Below are positions 59,320-64,000 of a stretch of 64,000 nt of DNA, piece after piece. Location: positions 76,882,188-76,946,187 of the forward strand of contig OZ035961.1 of assembly GCA_964034945.1 (NCBI GenBank), given 5' to 3'. Source of the stretch: Chrysopilus asiliformis. Taxonomy: Eukaryota > Arthropoda > Insecta > Diptera > Rhagionidae. Position 1 is the stretch's first letter. Each line of letters opens with the position of its first letter. A model generated the notes under the pieces. That model worked only from the letters and a program-made list of their open reading frames with translations. It ran no database searches and had not been told where the DNA came from. Position numbers and translations under genes: made by a program.

Positions 59320-59399
59320 TATTTTAAATATTCAATGAGTTTATCTTCATTATCGGAGTTTTCTTCTTTCTTTTGCATCCGAACTTCCAACGGAAATTC
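59320..59399 (-). other. Possible terminal exon, minus strand
   Basis: After GGTTTTTTAG the minus strand reads EFPLEVRMQKKEENSDNEDK and LIEYLK to a TAA stop (26 residues). Protein-like acidic tail; unrecognised. Confidence 0.22.
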
Positions 59400-59877
59400 A
59401 CTAAAAAACCAATAAATATAATGTTAATATACTATCTAAAACAGTAAACACGATTGGCACTCTTTAATTTTTACTCTAATTCGAGAAATTTGGCGAAAAA
59501 AGCTATATTATTAAGAAACTGATAAAAAAAATGATCTGTTTTTATGAGGACGATGTGACAGAGTAGTGCATTAAATTGAATTTTGATGCAAACCAAAGAT
59601 GTGTAAAATTACATTCCCAACACTTCTAGTTTTGATATTTTTTTTCGATATGACCCATCGTATCCAAGAAAACTGAAAAAATCTTTCCATTGGTATAAGA
59701 AGCCGCACTATGATGCAGTTTGTCAATCCATCGACCAAAAATCGAAATACTTATAATGAGGAATACTGATTTTCAATCCATTTTATGTTAGAGGATTGTT
59801 ACGAACTTCGGAATCCAAAATGTTGGTCTAGTTAAACCACAAACACAGACATAGCAATTGGGTGAAGGTCATATTTT

Positions 59878-60405
59878 TATACCCGTATGGTGAAAGCAAA
59901 GGGTATATTAGATTTGCCTTACCGTTTGTAACGCCAAGATCCCGTCATCACACACAAAAATAAATTACACCAGTGTGTTCAGAATGATAAAAATAATTAA
60001 TTTTTGCATGTCCGTCCGTCTGTGGCGCGGATTGCGGGCGCATGGATTGAGCTAGAGACTTGAAATTTTTCACAGGTCCGTTTTTCGTAAAATGCGAGGC
60101 TAAGTTCGTTAATGGGCAAAAACGGAACATTAGGGGGGGGTTCCCCCCATACGAATGAAAACGATTTTTGTGACTATCTCAAAAACGGTGCATCTTATCA
60201 AAAAAGTCCAAGAACAAAAGTTATTTAGGATATGATTCTAAACTCCCATACATCAAAATCCGATTGGAATAAGTTTTAAAAAATCTTATTGGAAAATTTG
60301 ACTTCAAGTGGAATTTTGGTATAACTGTTCGAATTTCGATACGAATATCACCATACGGGCTTTCAATAATTGCCAGATTGGTAATTATAGCTTTTGTTAT
60401 GTTTT
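59878..60405 (-). repeat. Family D repeat, short microsatellite
   Basis: A full copy with the TATACCCGTATGGTGAAAGC end and the GCCAGATTGGTAATTATAGC end; only GTCCGTCCGTCTGTGG remains of the microsatellite. Confidence 0.9.
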
Positions 60406-60799
60406 GCTTTTCAGAAATATGCGAATTTTTGATTTTTTTTTTTGTTCCAAAAATGCAAATTTAGCGAATTTTTTATTTGAATCAATCTAATGACAATTTT
60501 TTTTCAGTGTAGGTTTTTGTTTTGAATATTTGTTATATATTTGTATCTACAGATAGTGTGGAGCCGCCAAGATCGTTTAGGGCCACCCCGGCAGTCTAAA
60601 GGTTAAACACTTCTGAGAAAAAGCAATATTCTAACAGGACCCTTGAGTGAAAATTCCTTTTAAAAATTTTGGAATTTTCTCACTCATTTTTAAATAATCG
60701 ATTGACTTCTCTGGTATACCAATTAAATGTTCAGTAGTGCAAATCAACATTGCGTTTGATTTAAATCATTTAAATCGGTTCGGAAAACTTCCACAACTA

Positions 60800-61830
60800 A
60801 TGTAGTATGAAAATCTTTACTAATTTCTTCTACGAACTCTTAATTTTGCCTAAAAATCGGTTTCCCGAGCACTCCTGAGTCGTTACGAGCATTATTACAA
60901 ACATCTCATTCTCTATGTCTGTCAGTCTGTTAACGGAAATCCGTTAACTTGGAGTAATCAAAATGGCGATTTTTTAAAAATCGCACTTTAGTTTTTTGCA
61001 ATTTACTCCAAAATCTCGCAATTTTCGGTAGTCTACCGTATGACAAAAGTTGAAAACAATTAAATTTTCTAGGCATAAGTTTTAAAATACGAAAAAAACC
61101 GGAACGAACTTAAAAACTTTTAAAAAAATCGTATCCTTGCAGGACCTTCCATTTCGAGTTTTAAAAATCTAACACCAGATTCGTGATCCGAGTGAAACTT
61201 TCATGGCGAAAATCGCGGTTTAAAAACACCCAAACCCCCTTTACCACCCGTTTCCCCCTTAGCGGTAAAATTTCGGAAAACCCCGCCTTAGTTAGCGCCT
61301 ACGTGATGGTTGGGACATACTGTGAAAGTTTCAAGTTTCTAGCTTCAGGAGTTTGGATGAGTCAGTCAGTCAGTCAATCAGGTTAAACGATTTTATATAT
61401 ATATATAGATTAGAACTCCGTATCCCAAACCGTTATAAAGATATGCCATTAATTCGAAAAAAAACAGTTTTTGCGACTATCTCGAAAACTAACGGTTTTT
61501 CGGTACTTCAATGTGTGAGGCGAATTAAAGAGAATATCGATTTCCACAATGTTGTTATCCGCTATTTTTTTTTACCAGTATTGAGATATTTTCATTAAAA
61601 GGTAAAAATTAGATCTTTGCGAATTGCTCGCAAACTAACGTTTCCTCGAAAAAATATTTAAGGGAAGAATTAAAAATATAAAACTAGACAAAATATATCT
61701 TTATATAAGCTAATATTTTACAATATTTGCCGCGTTATAGTGCAAATTGCGCAGGAACGTAGATTTTGTATAAGAAAATCTTGTACTGTGCACATCAGTT
61801 ATTTTTATATAAAGATTTTAAATATTGAAG
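60800..61830 (+). repeat. Family F repeat with an inserted segment
   Basis: It carries CCCGAGCACTCCTGAGTCG, AACGGAAATCCGTTAACTTG, GCGACTATCTCGAAAACTAA, TTATCCGCTA with GTATTGAGATATTTTCATTA, and the terminal CGTAGATTTTGTATAAGAAA and GTGCACATCAGTTATTTT. About 61,110-61,410 is foreign: it ends GTCAGTCAGTCAGTCAATCA followed by a TATATATATAGATTA tail, suggesting a short retroelement. Confidence 0.75.
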
Positions 61831-62488
61831 TAAACAAAATGGAGAAAAATGCCTGAACCTCTTTATCAATCGAAAATGTAAAATTTGGTTTCCCAATAAG
61901 TTTTATTATAATTGCTGTGGGAGATGACTTAAGCCCGTCCCAGTACCTATACCCTCGCGTAATCACTACAGACTGTAAATTGATTTACCTTGTTGTGAAT
62001 ATGCAGACCAGAGTTTTACGCCAAACTTTATGCACTATTAAAGATTTGATACGCTCATGCAGTAAAATGAACACACCGAAATTGCAAAAGTGCTCTTATA
62101 ATTTTAATTAATGTTTCATTGACACGATCACAAATGTACTTTGAAGCAATGGCACTGATGCTGAACGGTTTTTGGATTTTCTTTCCCGGTTTTCTATGTT
62201 ATATTCACTCATATATTTGGTGCATATATGATAATTTTATGGTGACTTTGATCAAATCACCACGAGAGTAAAGAACATAAAAATCATCACTTATTCAAAA
62301 TTAAAGTATGTTATTTCCAAAAAATTACATTTTTTAAAAGTTAATCAATTTTAATCGTCTAGTGAAATTTGTATAAATTATCTTTTAAAATTCAATAATA
62401 TTGATGTCTTTTATTGTAAAATAGTTCTGGGATGCAAATTTTAGGTGTGTTTTCTTGCAAGATTACTCGTCGAGAGCAAAAGGCTTTT

Positions 62489-63065
62489 TTATACCCGTAT
62501 GGTGAAACCAAAGGGTATATTAACTTTGCCTTACCGTTTGTAACGCCAAGATCCCGTCATTGCACAAAAAAATGAATTACACCAGTGTGTTTAGAATGAT
62601 AAAAATATTTAATTTCTGCATGTCCGTCCGTCTGTCTGTCTGTCTGTCCGTCTGTCTGTCTGTCTGTCCGTCTGTCTGTGGCGCGGATTGCGGGCGCACG
62701 GATTGAGCTAGAGACTTGAAAGTTTGCACAGATCCGTTTTTCGTAAAATGCGAGGCTAAGTTCGTTAATGGGCAAAAATGGACCATTAGGGGGGGTACCC
62801 CCATACGAACGAAAACGATTTTTGCGAATATCTTAAAAACGGTGCATCTTATCAAAAAAGTCCAAGAACAAAAGTTATTTAGGATGTGATTCTACATAAA
62901 ACTCCCATACATCAAAATCCGATTGGAATAAATTTTAAAAATTCTTATTGGAAAGTTTGACTTCAAAGTGGAATTTTGGTATAACTGTTCGAATTTTGAT
63001 ACGACTATCACCATACGGGTCTCCAATGATTGCCAGATTGGCAATTATAGCTTTTGTTATGTTTT
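62489..63065 (-). repeat. Family D repeat
   Basis: Full copy from TATACCCGTATGGTGAAACC to GCCAGATTGGCAATTATAGC and TTGTTATG, with a microsatellite of alternating GTCC/GTCT units at 62,621-62,679. Confidence 0.9.
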
Positions 63066-64000
63066 TCTGTAGAAACGAGTCATAAGTTTTTGTGTTAGCT
63101 ATATGATATATAATTATTGTACTGACAGTTGTTATAATTAAAATAGAATATGAATATTTGGGTCTGCCAACTTTATCTTCAATCCGCCTCCAACTTCAAA
63201 CCAGAGTTACAAGTGTTAACGAAAAATAGCCGGAAAATTATGGTGGAAAAATGGAAAATTGTCTTGAATCATCAATTACTTCCGGCTCAGTGATGTTCCG
63301 TCTTACCCATCGACCGAATCCATTTTTCAAATAATGAAAACAAACGAAACGAAAACAACAAAAAAAAACCCAGACACGATTTTCAATTTTTTAACAAATG
63401 TACAAAAATATTTTCACATTTTCATGATGGAACTATCACAATAGTTGGTAAAGGTCATTTTATGATGGTGTGATTAATTAAAAAGAAGAAAAATTATCAC
63501 TCAACTAGCGTGATTTAAAAATACTCTTTATTTAGAAAATATGAAGAGTTTTCCCATGGAAAATTATAATTGGTGCATTTAATTAAGGTTATTACAGAGA
63601 ATGATTTAATTCATGTGTGATTTCTTTTATAATTTGTGGTATTATTTAGGAAGAATAATTTTCTTTTTAATCGTATGTAAATTCATAAATGAGTCTAAAC
63701 AATTGTCGCAATGGAAAGAAATTTATAGGAAAAACTTTGGCTAGCAGACCGAAATGATAAGAAATTTTTGTTAAAAAATAAATAAAACAATGAAATATAT
63801 GTAAAAAAAAATAAATTCTTACGAAATTTATTCGCCGTCGTTATTTCAGATGTAACACCAGCACGAAACATAGACAAAAAGTTGGAATTTTCCGACTAGT
63901 TTAATGCTAATTCTAGAAAAAGTTGGAATTATACTAGATGTACCCTAGTCTTCAGCTAATGTTGACTTCAAAATTTAAAAGAATTGGTCTCGTTCGGAAT
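63066..64000. other. Right-edge stretch, nothing recognisable
   Basis: AT-rich, no transposon ends or protein families seen. Confidence 0.4.

Larger units (their letters stand above)
14307..64000 (+). other. yki: Putative giant, repeat-filled intron 1 of yki
   Basis: After the donor at 14,307 I looked for the second half of WW1 (HNT..TTxWEDPR-like) on the plus strand and found no exon preceded by an acceptor. The only tryptophan-Glu-Asp-Pro coding string, near 58,431, sits in a frame with unrelated residues and an early stop. If nothing was missed, the intron is at least 49.7 kb. It contains nearly all the repeats listed here, and possibly genes on the opposite strand. Confidence 0.5.

Noticed and set aside
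1..64000. tRNA, rRNA genes and CRISPR-like arrays
   Set aside because: No T-loop GGTTCGAAnCC with matching acceptor stem and no rRNA core sequence were seen; tandem repeats present are microsatellites or transposon parts without regular spacers.

Overview
This is an AT-rich, intron- and transposon-laden animal nuclear sequence, most likely from an insect and probably a dipteran. The main reasons are a Yorkie/YAP first coding exon that looks dipteran in its spacing and motifs, a decayed Spt4 copy closest to insect Spt4, and a transposon mix of PIF/Harbinger, hAT, pogo/Tigger, piggyBac-like, Helitron and non-LTR elements with insect-style short inverted-repeat (MITE) derivatives. I cannot name the species.

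Layout. 0-5.4 kb: scattered MITEs, including a 386-bp near-perfect fold-back sitting inside a larger TIR element. 5.4-8.3 kb: a TIR-bounded block that holds an intron-containing but broken copy of Spt4 on the minus strand, itself peppered with four smaller insertions. 8.65-10.43 kb: a PIF/Harbinger-type element with a second Harbinger-type element inside it, which still carries the start of a transposase. 11.1-13.6 kb: transposon-poor, likely promoter and 5' UTR of yorkie. 13,576-14,306: the only clear, apparently intact host coding exon, the N-terminal exon of yorkie (yki), ending with GTAAGT inside the first WW domain. I did not find the exon completing that WW domain, so about 49.7 kb to the window end appears to be yki intron.

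14.3-64 kb: this putative intron is mostly repeats. Two interspersed families dominate. Family F has long TIR-like ends with CTGATGTG..ACAG and TTTTACCGTTATTGAGATAT modules. Family D has TATACCCGTATGGTGA ends and an embedded GACA/GACG microsatellite. They have in turn been hit by other elements: a piggyBac-like MITE with TTAA ends, TA-flanked MITEs, a truncated LINE, a pogo/Tigger element carrying a hAT MITE and another MITE, and a Helitron. Coding-like stretches of unknown identity occur on the minus strand near 22-24 kb and 57-59.4 kb, and on both strands near 17.9-18.3 kb; these are weak.

Yki is the transcriptional coactivator of the Hippo pathway. The exon encodes the Scalloped/TEAD-binding region and the three Warts/LATS phosphorylation motifs (HxRxxS), so the regulatory input part of the protein is here and the second half of WW1, any WW2 and the activation region lie beyond the window.
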